In this document: in pieces, positions 14,645-24,566 of the stretch
Layout of the letters: each line of letters starts with the position of its first letter
Position numbering within the stretch: position 1 is the stretch's first letter
Source of the DNA: JAKFDI01 sp044508835
GTDB lineage: Bacteria > Pseudomonadota > Gammaproteobacteria > Burkholderiales > Burkholderiaceae_C
DNA: 64,000 bases
Reading direction: 5' to 3'
Assembly (NCBI GenBank): GCA_044508835.1
Contig: JBIQHD010000020.1
Coordinates: 1 to 64,000, forward strand
The notes under the pieces: generated by a model
What the model was told of the DNA's origin: nothing
The model's input: the letters and a program-made list of their open reading frames with translations, nothing else
Databases searched by the model: none
Program-made: the position numbers and the translations under genes

Positions 14645-16036
14645 TCAGTGCGCGGCGGCGCCGATCCGCGCATCGGGCTTCACCGCCAGCAGCGCGTCGG
14701 TGAAGTGCTGCTGGATGCGCCTGAGCGCCGCCTGCGTCTGGCCCTCGAAGCGCAGCACCAGCACCGGCGTGGTGTTCGACGCGCGGACGAGGCCGAAGCC
14801 GTCGGGGTATTCGGCACGCACGCCGTCGATGGTGATCACGTCCTCGGCGCCCGGGAACTTCGCCGTCTCCAGGAGCCGCTGCACCACCTGCTGCGGCTCG
14901 CCCTCGGCGCAGGCGACGTTCAGCTCGGGCGTGCTGAAGCTCGTGGGCAGGCCGTTCAGCACCTGGCTCGGGTTCCTGCTGCGCGAGAGGATCTCCAGCA
15001 GCCGCGCCGCGGTGTAGGTGGCGTCGTCGAAGCCGTACCAGCGCTCGCCGAAGAAGATGTGGCCGCTCATCTCGCCGGCGATCGGCGCCTTCATCTCCTT
15101 CAGCTTGGCCTTGATGAGCGAGTGCCCCGTCTTCCACATCAGCGGCTTGCCGCCGGCCTGGCGGATGGCGGGGGCGAGGCGCTGCGTGCACTTCACGTCG
15201 TAGATGATGGTCGCGCCCTTGTTGCGGCCGAGGATGTCGGCCGCGAACAGCATGAGCTGCCGGTCGGGGTAGATCACCTGCCCGTCCTTCGTGACCACGC
15301 CGAGGCGGTCGCCGTCGCCGTCGAAGGCGAGGCCGATCTCGGCGTCGGTGCGCTGCACGGTGCGGATCAGGTCTTCCAGGTTCTCCAGCTTGCTCGGGTC
15401 GGGATGGTGGTTGGGGAAGTCGCCGTCGACCTCGGAATAGAGCTCGGTCACCTCGCAGCCCAGCGCGCGCAGGATGCCGGGCGCCGAGGCGCCGGGAATG
15501 CCGTTGCCCGAGTCGACCACGATCTTCATCGGCCGCGCGAGTTGGCAGTCGCCCGTGATGCGGTGCGAGTACTCGGCGAGGATGTCCATCGCCGCGCTGC
15601 GGCCCTTTCCTTTCGCGTAGTCCTCGGCCTCGATGCGCCGGCGCAGCGCCTGGATGTCGTCGCCGTAGATCGCGCGGCCGGCGAGCACCATCTTGAAGCC
15701 GTTGTAGTCCTTCGGGTTGTGGCTGCCCGTCACCTGGATGCCGCTGGTGCAGCCATGCCGGCCGCGCGTGGCGGCCACGTAGTACAGCATCGGCGTGGTC
15801 ACCGCGCCGAGGTCGACCACGTCCAGCCCGGTGGACGCCAGCCCGCGGACCAGCGCCGCCACGAGGCCCGGCCCCGACAGCCGCCCGTCGCGCCCCACCG
15901 CCACGGCACGCTCGCCCGCCGCCACCGCCTCGCTGCCGAAGGCGCGGCCGAGGTGTTCCGCGAAGGTCTCGTCGACCGTCTTGCCGACGATGCCGCGGAT
16001 GTCGTACGCCTTGAAGATGCTGGGATCGACCTGCAT
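14645..16036 (-). CDS. Phosphomannomutase/phosphoglucomutase
   Basis: The alpha-D-phosphohexomutase interconverts mannose- or glucose-6- and 1-phosphate and supplies sugar nucleotides for lipopolysaccharide and exopolysaccharide. The 463-residue form carries all four loops: GIQVTGSHNPKDYNGFK with the phosphoserine, the Mg site AFDGDGDRLGV, the sugar loop GEMSGHIFF, and the phosphate loop RASNTTPVLVLR. This matches AlgC-type enzymes. The start at 16036 (MQVDPSIFKAYDIRG) has AAGG upstream; an ATG at 16078 would add 14 residues outside the family. It heads the waaC-waaA cluster and lies 96 bases downstream of the ABC operon. Confidence 0.92.
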   Translation of the reverse strand: MQVDPSIFKAYDIRGIVGKTVDETFAEHLGRAFGSEAVAAGERAVAVGRDGRLSGPGLVAALVRGLASTGLDVVDLGAVTTPMLYYVAATRGRHGCTSGIQVTGSHNPKDYNGFKMVLAGRAIYGDDIQALRRRIEAEDYAKGKGRSAAMDILAEYSHRITGDCQLARPMKIVVDSGNGIPGASAPGILRALGCEVTELYSEVDGDFPNHHPDPSKLENLEDLIRTVQRTDAEIGLAFDGDGDRLGVVTKDGQVIYPDRQLMLFAADILGRNKGATIIYDVKCTQRLAPAIRQAGGKPLMWKTGHSLIKAKLKEMKAPIAGEMSGHIFFGERWYGFDDATYTAARLLEILSRSRNPSQVLNGLPTSFSTPELNVACAEGEPQQVVQRLLETAKFPGAEDVITIDGVRAEYPDGFGLVRASNTTPVLVLRFEGQTQAALRRIQQHFTDALLAVKPDARIGAAAH

Positions 16037-16132
16037 GGGTGCTGCCTTGGTGAGGGGGTCCGTCGGTTCGACGGGCATTGTATGGACGCCCCCCAGGCGC
16101 AAATGCAAGCGTTGTTGCCGCGGCGGCCCTTC

Positions 16133-17191
<1,059 letters not shown>

Positions 17192-17193
17192 GG

Positions 17194-18093
17194 TCAGTCC
17201 TTGATTCCGCCAGCCGTCAGGCCCTGCACGAGGTACTTGCGCACGAGCAGCGTGAAGGCCACCACCGGCAGCATCACGAGCGTGCCGCCCGCGGCGATCT
17301 TGGTCCACTCCCAGCCCTCGTACTGCAGGAAGTTGACGATGGCCACCGGCGCCGTCACGGCGTTCGTGCGGGTGAGGATGAGGGCGAAGAAGAAGTCGTT
17401 CCACGAGAAGATGAAGCACAGCACGGCGGTGGCCGCGAGCCCGGGCGCGGTGAGCGGCAGCGTCACGCGCCAGAAGGCCTGCCAGACGCCGCAGCCGTCG
17501 ATCCACGCCGCCTCTTCCAGCGCCGGCGGGATGGCCTCGAAAAAGCCCTGCATCAGCCAGATGACGATGGCGAGGTTGAAGGTGAGGTACACGAGCGCGA
17601 GGCCCCACACCGTGTCCTGCAGCCCGCTCCAGCGGAAGGCGAGGAAGAACGGGATGGTGAAGGCGATCGGCGGCGCCATGCGGGTGGCGAGGATCCACAG
17701 CGCCACCTGCCGCCGCGCCCGGAAGCGCCAGCGCGTGAGCGCATAGGCCGCCGGCACGCCGATGGCGAGCGAGAGCACGGTGGACAGGCTGCTCGCGACG
17801 AGGCTGTTGCCGAACGAGCGCGCGAAGCTGCCCTGCCACAGCGCGCGGAAGCCGTCGAGCGTGGGCGTGAACCACAGGCTGTCGTCGAAGGCCGAGTCCG
17901 CCGGGCGGAAGGCGATCTGCACCAGCCACAGGAAGGGAAACATCAGCACCGCCAGCAGCGTCAGCGCGGCGATGGACCGGCCATGGCGCGCGAACCACGC
18001 ACCCGCCGCGCGCACGATGGAGGGTTGCGGCACGCCGCCCGGCAGCCGCCGCGCGGCGCCGAGGGTCTGGAGGGCACTACTCGTCACGCTCAT
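17194..18093 (-). CDS. ABC importer permease, MalG type
   Basis: This 299-residue inner-membrane permease belongs to the carbohydrate uptake-1 family. It has an N-terminal helix (IAALTLLAVLMFPFLWLVQI), the SFGNSLVASSLSTVLSLAIG segment, and the EAA coupling loop EEAAWIDGCGVWQAFWRVTL that contacts the ATPase. It ends with a conserved KYLVQGLTAGGIKD tail, a MalG hallmark. It overlaps the preceding permease gene by 17 bases and is followed two bases later by the ATPase gene. Confidence 0.92.
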   Translation of the reverse strand: MSVTSSALQTLGAARRLPGGVPQPSIVRAAGAWFARHGRSIAALTLLAVLMFPFLWLVQIAFRPADSAFDDSLWFTPTLDGFRALWQGSFARSFGNSLVASSLSTVLSLAIGVPAAYALTRWRFRARRQVALWILATRMAPPIAFTIPFFLAFRWSGLQDTVWGLALVYLTFNLAIVIWLMQGFFEAIPPALEEAAWIDGCGVWQAFWRVTLPLTAPGLAATAVLCFIFSWNDFFFALILTRTNAVTAPVAIVNFLQYEGWEWTKIAAGGTLVMLPVVAFTLLVRKYLVQGLTAGGIKD

Positions 18094-19006
18094 GGTTCCT
18101 GCTCCCGCCCAGCCGGCCGATCAGCCAGCTCAGCACCAATACGCCGGCCAGCATCAGCACCGCGATGGCGCTGGCATAGCCCCAGTAGGAAAAGTTGAAG
18201 GCCTGGATGAAGCCGTAGAAGTTGGTGACCTCGGTCACCGTGCCCGGCCCGCCGTTGGTCAGCACGTAGATCAGCGGGAAGGCCTTGAAGCTGTCGATCA
18301 GGCGGAACAGCGCGCACACCACCAGCACCGGCCGGATGTACGGCAGCACGATGTGGCGAAAGAGCTGCCAGCGGTTGGCGCCGTCGATGCGCGCGGCCTC
18401 CAGCGGGTCGGCCGGGATCATCTGCAGCGCGGCCAGCACCATCAGCATGGTGAACGGGAACCACTGCCAGGTCTCGGCCACGGTGATGGCCGCGAGCGCC
18501 GTGTCCGGGTCGGCGATGAGCGAGCCCACCGGCCAGCCCGCGGCCTCGAGCGCGCGGTGCAGCGGGCTCACCTCGGGCGTGTAGAGGATCTTCCAGATCA
18601 GCGCCACCACGATCGGCGGCAGCACCATCGGGATGAGGAAGGCCGAGCGCACCGCCGCGAGCAGCCGCGAATGCGCGTTGAGCAGCAGCGCGATGGCCAG
18701 GCCCGCGGCGAGCTGCAGCGTCACGCTCGCCGCCGACAGCTTCACCTGCACCGCCACCGAGCCGAGGAAGCGCGGGTCGTGCCAGAGCTGCCGGTAGTTG
18801 ACGAGCGGGTCGTCGAACCGAAAGCTCGCCGCCGGGTCGACGAGGCTGAGCGGCGTGAAGCTCACCGCCACCAGCGCGAGGCCGGGCACCAGCGTGATCG
18901 CCGCCAGCACCAGCAGCGCCGGCGACAGCCCCAGCAGGAAGGCGCGCCGGCGCGCGGCCTCCCAGCCGCCCCGCCCCGGCGGCGCGGTCAACGCGGCGCC
19001 CGCCAT
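18077..19006 (-). CDS. ABC importer permease, MalF type
   Basis: The 309-residue first permease of the importer has a long N-terminal region before the first helix (FLLGLSPALLVLAAITLVPG), then VKLSAASVTLQLAAGLAIAL and the EAA loop DPLEAARIDGANRWQLFRHI. The LIYVLTNGGPGTVTEVTNFY segment is typical of MalF/UgpA permeases of the CUT1 family. The start overlaps the binding-protein stop by one base (TGATG), and the end overlaps the next permease, indicating one polycistronic unit. Confidence 0.92.
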   Translation of the reverse strand: MAGAALTAPPGRGGWEAARRRAFLLGLSPALLVLAAITLVPGLALVAVSFTPLSLVDPAASFRFDDPLVNYRQLWHDPRFLGSVAVQVKLSAASVTLQLAAGLAIALLLNAHSRLLAAVRSAFLIPMVLPPIVVALIWKILYTPEVSPLHRALEAAGWPVGSLIADPDTALAAITVAETWQWFPFTMLMVLAALQMIPADPLEAARIDGANRWQLFRHIVLPYIRPVLVVCALFRLIDSFKAFPLIYVLTNGGPGTVTEVTNFYGFIQAFNFSYWGYASAIAVLMLAGVLVLSWLIGRLGGSRNHERDE

Positions 19007-20355
19007 CACACCGCCACGCCCGCGCGCTTGAGCTCGGCCAGTGTCGCCGCCTGCGCCTGCTTCATCGCGTTCGCGGCCGTCTGCTGGCCCGAGACGATGA
19101 GCTCGATCGCCTTGTTCAGCTGCTGGTCGACCTGCGGATAGATCGGCGTGGTGCGGTACTTCATGTAGCCGAGCCGGGCCGACAGGTCGATGGAATCGGC
19201 CGCCAGCGTGGCGAGGTCGTAGCCGTTGATGACCTGGCGCTGCTTGAATTCGGCCGAGTCGATGTCGGAGCGGCGCGCCGGCGAGCCGTAGCCCGCCGCC
19301 ACGGCGCGGCGGGTGTTCTGCTTGGCGGTGGCCCAGCGGATGAACTCCCAGGCCGCGTCCTTCTGCCGGCTGCCCAGCGGAATGCCGAGGCCATGCACCG
19401 CCGTGCCCGGGAAGCGCCCGGCCGGCCCCTTGGGCACCAGGCCCCAGGCAGCAGTCTTCGCGGCCTTGCTGGTCTGCGCGTCGCCCACCTGCGCGAGGTA
19501 GATCTGCCCCATGGTGCTGAAGTTGCTGCGCCCCGCCTTCAGCGCCTGCAAGGTCTGGTCGGCGGTATAGGTCACGGCACCGTCCGGCCCGAACTCGCGC
19601 AGCAGCCGCGCGAAGTAGTCGGCCGCGGCGATGGCTTCCGGCGTGTCCAGCGTCGGGTAGAGGTCGTCGGGCGCCTTGCGGAACACGTCGCCGCCGAAGG
19701 CGTGCAGGTAGGGCGGGAAGGTCCAGCCGTAGTGGTTGTCGGTCACGAAGCCGGCCACGCGCTGCTTGCGGTTCACGGCCTTGAGCACGTTCACCAGGTC
19801 GTCGGTGGTGTCGGGGTAGGCGAGCCCCGCCTCCTTCACCAGGTCGAAGCGCGCGGCGGTGCTGAGCATGGCCTCGGCCGTCCACGGGATGCCGTAGAGC
19901 TTGCCGTCGCGCCCCGTCTCCGGCGCGCGGGCGCCGGGCAGGATGTCGTCCACGTCGAAGTCCGCCGGCGTGCGCGCCGGGTCGCGCAGGTAGTCGTCCA
20001 GCGGCGTGAGCCAGCCCGAGCCGATCCAGCGCGCGGAGTAGATGAAGGTGACGTTGATGACGTCGTAGGCCGAGCCCCTGGTGGAGAGCTCCAGGTCGAC
20101 GCGCTGGTTGTAGACCGGGAACGCCGGCGTGTCGAAGTTGACGCGCGCGCCGGTCAGCGCCTCGAACTCGGGCACCCACTGCTTGAGCAGCTTGGGATAG
20201 GCCGCGCCGAAGGTCGAGACGTTGAGCGTCACGCCCGAGAGCTTCTTCGCGCCCTGGGCGAAAGCGGGCGCGCCCAGCAGCGCGCCCGCGCCGAGCGCGG
20301 CGCCGCCGGCCACGAGGCGGCGGCGTGCCGGGTCGATGCGATGGGAATCGGTCAT
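19006..20355 (-). CDS. Extracellular solute-binding protein, family 1 (Tat-like leader)
   Basis: The 449-residue periplasmic receptor of the importer begins MTDSHRIDPARRRLVAGGAA, a twin-arginine-type leader ending APAFAQ. The mature part has the family-1 layout: TLNVSTFGAAYPKLLKQWVP, the domain-crossing GKLYGIPWTAEAML, and the helical lid WEFIRWATAKQNTRRAVAAG. Family 1 covers sugars, glycerol phosphates, polyamines and iron, so the ligand is open. It lies between a TauD-like dioxygenase and the two permease genes, with 14 bases to the former. Confidence 0.88.
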   Translation of the reverse strand: MTDSHRIDPARRRLVAGGAALGAGALLGAPAFAQGAKKLSGVTLNVSTFGAAYPKLLKQWVPEFEALTGARVNFDTPAFPVYNQRVDLELSTRGSAYDVINVTFIYSARWIGSGWLTPLDDYLRDPARTPADFDVDDILPGARAPETGRDGKLYGIPWTAEAMLSTAARFDLVKEAGLAYPDTTDDLVNVLKAVNRKQRVAGFVTDNHYGWTFPPYLHAFGGDVFRKAPDDLYPTLDTPEAIAAADYFARLLREFGPDGAVTYTADQTLQALKAGRSNFSTMGQIYLAQVGDAQTSKAAKTAAWGLVPKGPAGRFPGTAVHGLGIPLGSRQKDAAWEFIRWATAKQNTRRAVAAGYGSPARRSDIDSAEFKQRQVINGYDLATLAADSIDLSARLGYMKYRTTPIYPQVDQQLNKAIELIVSGQQTAANAMKQAQAATLAELKRAGVAV

Positions 20356-20369
20356 GCGAGGCGCCCCCT

Positions 20370-21299
20370 TCAATGCTGCGCGGCCGCCGTGCGGTCGACG
20401 CTCGCGCGCCCGTCCACGCCCACCGGCACGTCGCCGCTCACCGTCACGCGGCGCATCACGCGGTGCTGGTCGCCGTAGTCGTTGATGGCGTAGTGCTGCG
20501 TGGCGCGGTTGTCCCAGATCGCCACGTCGCCCGGTGCCCAGCGCCAGCGCACGGTGTTCTCCAGCCGCACCACGCGGGCCTGCAGCAGGTCGAAGAGGTG
20601 GCGCGACTCGTTCGTCGACAGCCCCTGCAGTCGCTTCACGAAGTGCCCGAGCAGCAGCGCGCGCTCGCCTGTCTCGGGGTGCACGCGCACCACCGGGTGC
20701 TCGGCCTCGAACACCTGGCGAGTGAACACCTCGCGGTAATGCTTTCGCCCGGCCGATTCCTCGGCGCTGGCGGTGTCGGCGGCGCGGTCCTGGGCGTAGT
20801 CGTAGTCGTTGCCGTGCACGGCCCGCAGGCGCTCGGCCACGAGCTTGAGCGCCTCGGGCAGCAGTTCGTAGGCGGCCACGGTGTTGGCCCACACCGTGTC
20901 GCCACCCAGCGGCGGGATCACCACCGCGCGCAGGATGCCGATCTGCGGCGGCGCGGCGCGGAAGGTCACGTCGGTGTGCCACGAGTCGGCGCGCCCGCCG
21001 TGGCGCGAGTCGAGCTCGAGGAAGCGCGTGCCCTGCGGTGCCGGCACCGTGGGGTGCGCCTCGATCTCGCCCCACAGCCGGCCGAAGGCCTCGTGGCCGG
21101 CGTCGTCCAGGTGCTGCTGGCCGCGCACGAACAGCACGCGGTAGCGCAGCAGCGCCTGCTTCAGCGCCACGAAGGTGGCGGGGTCGAGGCCGCCCGACAG
21201 CCGCAGGCCGCGCACCTCGGCGCCGATGCGCGGCGCGAGCGAGACGATGTCGAGGGCGGTGGTGGATTCGGTGGCCGGTTGCGAGAGGACAGCGCTCAT
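20370..21299 (-). CDS. TauD/TfdA-family 2-oxoglutarate-dependent dioxygenase
   Basis: This 309-residue Fe(II)/2-oxoglutarate dioxygenase has the metal triad His108-X-Asp110 in SWHTDVTF and a distal His269 in WDNRATQHYA, with the oxoglutarate-binding Arg in HRVMRRVTV. Length and motifs match TauD, AtsK and TfdA, which release sulfite, sulfate or phenol from sulfonates, sulfate esters or aryloxy acids by hydroxylation. It is the first gene of the operon with the MalK-type importer, implying that the imported compound is its substrate. No regulator is adjacent. The exact substrate cannot be assigned. Confidence 0.88.
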   Translation of the reverse strand: MSAVLSQPATESTTALDIVSLAPRIGAEVRGLRLSGGLDPATFVALKQALLRYRVLFVRGQQHLDDAGHEAFGRLWGEIEAHPTVPAPQGTRFLELDSRHGGRADSWHTDVTFRAAPPQIGILRAVVIPPLGGDTVWANTVAAYELLPEALKLVAERLRAVHGNDYDYAQDRAADTASAEESAGRKHYREVFTRQVFEAEHPVVRVHPETGERALLLGHFVKRLQGLSTNESRHLFDLLQARVVRLENTVRWRWAPGDVAIWDNRATQHYAINDYGDQHRVMRRVTVSGDVPVGVDGRASVDRTAAAQH

Positions 21300-21545
21300 C
21301 GGGTTCTCCGTCGAAGTGTTTGCACAGGGCCGCCACGGTATGCGGGGGCCGTGCGCGCGCCAACGAAGCGATTCGCGCTAGGTCATGTGCCGAACGAATG
21401 AAGAGAAGAACGCGCCGGCGTTCGATCGATTTGAACGGCGGCGTCGAAACCGCACAACGCGCGCGCGGCGCGGCGTTTCGACAATGAAGGCATCGCGGCA
21501 GGCCGTCATGTCGGCCCGCCGGTCCATCCATCACAGGAGCACGCC

Positions 21546-22145
21546 ATGGCAAAGGTTCTCGTCCTCTACTACTCGGCCTACGGCCACATCGAAACCATGG
21601 CGAACGCCATCGCCGAAGGCGCGCGCGAGGCCGGCGCCACGGTCGAGGTGAAGCGCGTGCCCGAGCTGGTGCCGCCCGAGGTGGCCAAGGCCTCGCACTA
21701 CAAGCTGGACCAGGCGGCGCCCGTCGCGAAGATCGAGGAGCTGGCGGACTACGACGCCATCGTCGTGGGCACCGGCACGCGCTTCGGCCGCATGGCCTCG
21801 CAGATGGCCAACTTCCTCGACCAGGCCGGCGGCCTGTGGGCCAAGGGCGCGCTCAACGGCAAGGTGGGCGGCGCCTTCACGTCCACCGCCACGCAGCACG
21901 GCGGGCAGGAGGTGACGCTGTTCTCCATCCTCACCAACCTGATGCACTTCGGCCTCATCACCGTCGGCCTGCCCTACAGCTTCCAGGACCAGATGCGCCT
22001 GGACCAGGTGGTCGGCGGCAGCCCCTACGGCGCCACCACCATCGCCGGCGGCGACGGCTCGCGTCAGCCCTCGGAGATCGAGCTGGCCGGTGCGCGCTAT
22101 CAGGGCAAGCACATCGCCGAGGTGGCGAACAAGCTGTTCGGCTGA
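21546..22145 (+). CDS. wrbA: NAD(P)H:quinone oxidoreductase WrbA
   Basis: The 199-residue cytoplasmic flavodoxin-like enzyme reduces quinones by two electrons and protects against redox cycling. It has the FMN phosphate loop YYSAYGHIETMANAIA, the GTGTRFGRMASQMANFLDQ loop, and the WrbA signature FTSTATQHGGQEVTL followed by GLPYSFQ. The length is typical of the 198-200-residue tetrameric family. An AGGAG site precedes the ATG. The terminator at 22243-22275 shows that it is transcribed alone. Confidence 0.95.
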   Translation: MAKVLVLYYSAYGHIETMANAIAEGAREAGATVEVKRVPELVPPEVAKASHYKLDQAAPVAKIEELADYDAIVVGTGTRFGRMASQMANFLDQAGGLWAKGALNGKVGGAFTSTATQHGGQEVTLFSILTNLMHFGLITVGLPYSFQDQMRLDQVVGGSPYGATTIAGGDGSRQPSEIELAGARYQGKHIAEVANKLFG

Positions 22146-22242
22146 CACCCGGCCTCGACCGCGTCCGCGCGGCCGTTGACCCAGCGCAAGACGAGGAGCC
22201 GCCCCGGGCGCACCCGGGGCTCCGCGCCTCCCAGAATGGCGA

Positions 22243-22275
22243 GGGCCCGCCGCATCAGCGGCGGGCCTTCCTGTT
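22243..22275 (+). terminator. Rho-independent terminator after wrbA
   Basis: A perfect 10-bp GC stem (22244-22253 / 22258-22267, loop ATCA) is followed by TTCCTGTTT. It lies about 100 bases beyond wrbA and only 23 bases before the acyltransferase start. Confidence 0.8.
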
Positions 22276-22297
22276 TCAAGGCGACCTGTTCCTCCCG

Positions 22298-23245
22298 ATG
22301 CTCGGCTTCCTGCCCCCGCTCGCGCGCGGCGTCCTCGCGTTCCTGCTGCTGGTGATCAACACGCTGTTCTGGTGCACGCTGCTGTTCACGTTCGCGCTCG
22401 TCAAGCTGGCGCTCCCCGTGGCTGCCGTGCGGCGGCGCGTCGACCCGCTGCTCAACGCCATCGCCACCGGCTGGATCGGCGGCAACAGCGGCTGGATGCG
22501 CCTCACGCAGCGCACGCGCTGGGACGTGGAGGGCCTGGCCGCGCTGCGCCGCGACGGCTGGTACCTCGTGAACTGCAACCACCAGTCGTGGGTGGACATC
22601 TTCGTGCTGCAGCACGTGCTCAACCGGCGCGTGCCGCTGCTCAAGTTCTTCCTCAAGCAACAGCTCCTGTACGTGCCGGTGATGGGCCTGGCCTGGTGGG
22701 CGCTCGACTTCCCGTTCATGAAGCGCCACTCGCGCGCCGCGCTGCGCGCGAACCCGGCGCTGCATGAAGAAGACCGCGAGACCGCACGCCGCGCCTGCGA
22801 GAAGTTCGCGCTCGTGCCCACCTGCGTGATGAACTTCGCCGAGGGCACGCGCTTCACGCCGGCCAAGCACGCGTCGCAGGCCTCGCCCTACCGCCACCTG
22901 CTCAAGCCCAAGGCCGGCGCGCTGGCCATGACGCTCGGCGCCATGGGCGAGAAGTTCAGCGCGCTGCTGGACGTGACCATCGTCTACCCCGACGGCGTGC
23001 CGAGCTTCTGGCAGTTCCTCTGCGGCCGCGTGCCGCGGGTGATGGTGCATGTGCGGGAACTGCCGATTCCGGCGGGGTTCAGCACGGGCGACTACGCGGG
23101 CGACGTGGGCTTTCGCCGCGAGATCCACCGATGGGTGGCGCGGCTGTGGGAAGAGAAGGATGAGCGGATCGAGCGCTTGCTGCAATCACCGCAGCCGCCG
23201 GCTCGCGGTCTTTGGCCCAGACCCGGTCATCACTTGTCACCGTAG
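22298..23245 (+). CDS. Membrane-bound 1-acylglycerol-3-phosphate acyltransferase-family protein (YihG-like)
   Basis: The 315-residue PlsC-superfamily acyltransferase begins with two hydrophobic segments (ARGVLAFLLLVINTLFWCT and the following stretch). It then carries the catalytic block NCNHQSWVDI (the family's NHxxxD motif) and the substrate block NFAEGTRFT, followed by PYRHLLKPKAGALAM. This matches the YihG/LCLAT-type lysophospholipid acyltransferases rather than short PlsC. No good ribosome-binding site is visible. A terminator lies only 23 bases upstream, so the promoter must be very close, or expression depends on readthrough. Confidence 0.85.
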   Translation: MLGFLPPLARGVLAFLLLVINTLFWCTLLFTFALVKLALPVAAVRRRVDPLLNAIATGWIGGNSGWMRLTQRTRWDVEGLAALRRDGWYLVNCNHQSWVDIFVLQHVLNRRVPLLKFFLKQQLLYVPVMGLAWWALDFPFMKRHSRAALRANPALHEEDRETARRACEKFALVPTCVMNFAEGTRFTPAKHASQASPYRHLLKPKAGALAMTLGAMGEKFSALLDVTIVYPDGVPSFWQFLCGRVPRVMVHVRELPIPAGFSTGDYAGDVGFRREIHRWVARLWEEKDERIERLLQSPQPPARGLWPRPGHHLSP

Positions 23246-23445
23246 TTGGCGGAAGGCTCCAGGACACTCCGGCCCACCGGTTCAGGCTGCGGCGGAATGT
23301 GCTCAATCACGCCGTGGCGACTGATGACGATGGCCGTATTGGTTCTTGCCGCCAGTTCGCGGGCACGCTGGGCCGCGCGCTGCAGGGCATGCTGCGAAAG
23401 CCGCAGGTCGGCGTCGTGCGCCGTGTCGATGGGGGCCTTGCTCAT
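23230..23445 (-). CDS. Small hypothetical protein, second gene of a two-gene cassette
   Basis: This 71-residue protein has a basic amphipathic helix (LRLSQHALQRAAQRARELAA) followed by TNTAIVISRHGVIEHIPPQP, which looks like the short beta strands of a Phd-like or AbrB-like small regulator. I do not recognise a named family. The ATG overlaps the stop of the 99-residue gene (ATGA), and the 3' end overlaps the convergent acyltransferase gene by 16 bases. The tight overlap suggests co-translation, as in toxin-antitoxin-like pairs, but no toxin fold is recognisable. Confidence 0.55.
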   Translation of the reverse strand: MSKAPIDTAHDADLRLSQHALQRAAQRARELAARTNTAIVISRHGVIEHIPPQPEPVGRSVLEPSANYGDK

Positions 23446-23741
23446 GGCTTTTCGCCCAATTGGGCACCGGCGTTGTCATACGGCATCCGGACATCAGCCA
23501 TGCGGGACATGCAGGCGCTCGAAGTTCCACGCTTCCTGCGCGACGCGCGGGCCCGGTGCTGCTGGAGTGCGGCAATCGCAGCGTCGGCCTCGTGGGTGCG
23601 GCCGGCCGCAATGTCTTCGAGGCCGCGGCGGGCGTCGTCAATCAGCAGCAGGTGGATGCGCTCGCGCTCCAGGCTGGAAGAGTCGTCCAGCCGTTCGGCA
23701 TCGACCAGCGCGACATGGCCTTCGCCGTTCTTCGTGATCAT
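23442..23741 (-). CDS. Small Phd-like (antitoxin-like) protein
   Basis: This 99-residue protein begins MITKNGEGHVALVDAERLDD, which matches the second half of a Phd/YefM DNA-binding domain. A helical segment follows (RIHLLLIDDARRGLEDIAAG, HEADAAIAALQQHRA) of the kind that wraps a partner toxin. The first strand and helix of a full Phd domain are missing. The frame is open upstream for only 12 codons before a stop, while a strong GGGAGG site sits five bases before this ATG, so the start is real. It may be a short or degenerate antitoxin. It is coupled to the 71-residue gene downstream. Confidence 0.55.
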   Translation of the reverse strand: MITKNGEGHVALVDAERLDDSSSLERERIHLLLIDDARRGLEDIAAGRTHEADAAIAALQQHRARASRRKRGTSSACMSRMADVRMPYDNAGAQLGEKP

Positions 23742-23802
23742 GGCTGCCTCCCGAGTGAACAGAACCTGTGCAGCTTAACGATGGCCGGAGGCTGGGGCCG
23801 GC

Positions 23803-24561
23803 TCACAACGTGCGCCCCACCCCGCGTGCCGCCTCACCCAGCTTCGCCAACTGCAACAAGGCCCGCTCCAGCGGCATGCGCGCCGCCGGCGCCTGCAGGG
23901 CCACGGCGCAGCGCACGGTGCGGCTGCCGGGCGCGCACACCGGCACGGCCACGCACACCAGGCCCTGCACGAATTCCTCCGCGTCCACCGCATGCCCCTC
24001 GCGGCGGATGCGCTCGAGTTCCTGCTCCAGCGCGCGGCGCGTGGTGAGCGTCTGCGGCGTGAAGGCGCGCAGCGGCAGCGTGTCCAGCAGCGCCTTGCGG
24101 CGCGCGGCCGGCAGGTGGGCGAGGAACAGCTTGCCGCTGGCCGAGCAGTGCAGCGGCACGCGGCTGCCGGGGCGCAGTTCCATGCGCAGCGGGAAGGCGC
24201 TTTCCACGCGGTCGAGGTAGACCACCTCGGCACCGGACAGCGCCGTGAGGTTGCAGCTCTCGCCGATATCGGCCGCCAGCTGGCGCAGCACGGCGTGGCG
24301 CAGGCCGTGCTGGCTGCTGGCGGCCAGCGCCGTCTCGGCCATCGCGAGCAGGCGCTGCGTGACGGCGTAGCGCCGGCCGTCCGGTTCGCGCGCGAGCCAG
24401 CCGCCCTCCTCGAGCTGCCCAAGCATCCGGTGCACGCTGGGCTTGGGCCAGCCGGTGGCGGCCACCGCCTCGGGCAGGCTGAAGGCGCGGCCCGTGCGCG
24501 ACACGGCCTCCAGCAGTTGCAGCAGGCGCAGGCCGGGCGCGGAAGCGATGGGGTCGTCCAT
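23803..24561 (-). CDS. IclR-family transcriptional regulator
   Basis: The 252-residue regulator has an N-terminal winged helix at residues about 10-70 (GLRLLQLLEAVSRTGRAFSL, GWPKPSVHRMLGQLEEGGWL) and the IclR effector-binding GAF-like domain. The latter includes VVYLDRVES, RVPLHCSASGKLFLAHLP and VDAEEFVQGLVCVAVPVCAP. It is divergent from the SDR-monooxygenase-symporter operon, with an ATTCCGGAAT palindrome in the 92-base gap, so it very probably controls that operon and itself. The effector is unknown. Confidence 0.92.
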   Translation of the reverse strand: MDDPIASAPGLRLLQLLEAVSRTGRAFSLPEAVAATGWPKPSVHRMLGQLEEGGWLAREPDGRRYAVTQRLLAMAETALAASSQHGLRHAVLRQLAADIGESCNLTALSGAEVVYLDRVESAFPLRMELRPGSRVPLHCSASGKLFLAHLPAARRKALLDTLPLRAFTPQTLTTRRALEQELERIRREGHAVDAEEFVQGLVCVAVPVCAPGSRTVRCAVALQAPAARMPLERALLQLAKLGEAARGVGRTL

Positions 24562-24566
24562 TCGAT

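Noticed and set aside
20534..21401. Several plus-strand frames opposite the TauD-like dioxygenase.
   Set aside because: The minus-strand dioxygenase has all three metal ligands and normal length; the opposite frames are GC shadows.
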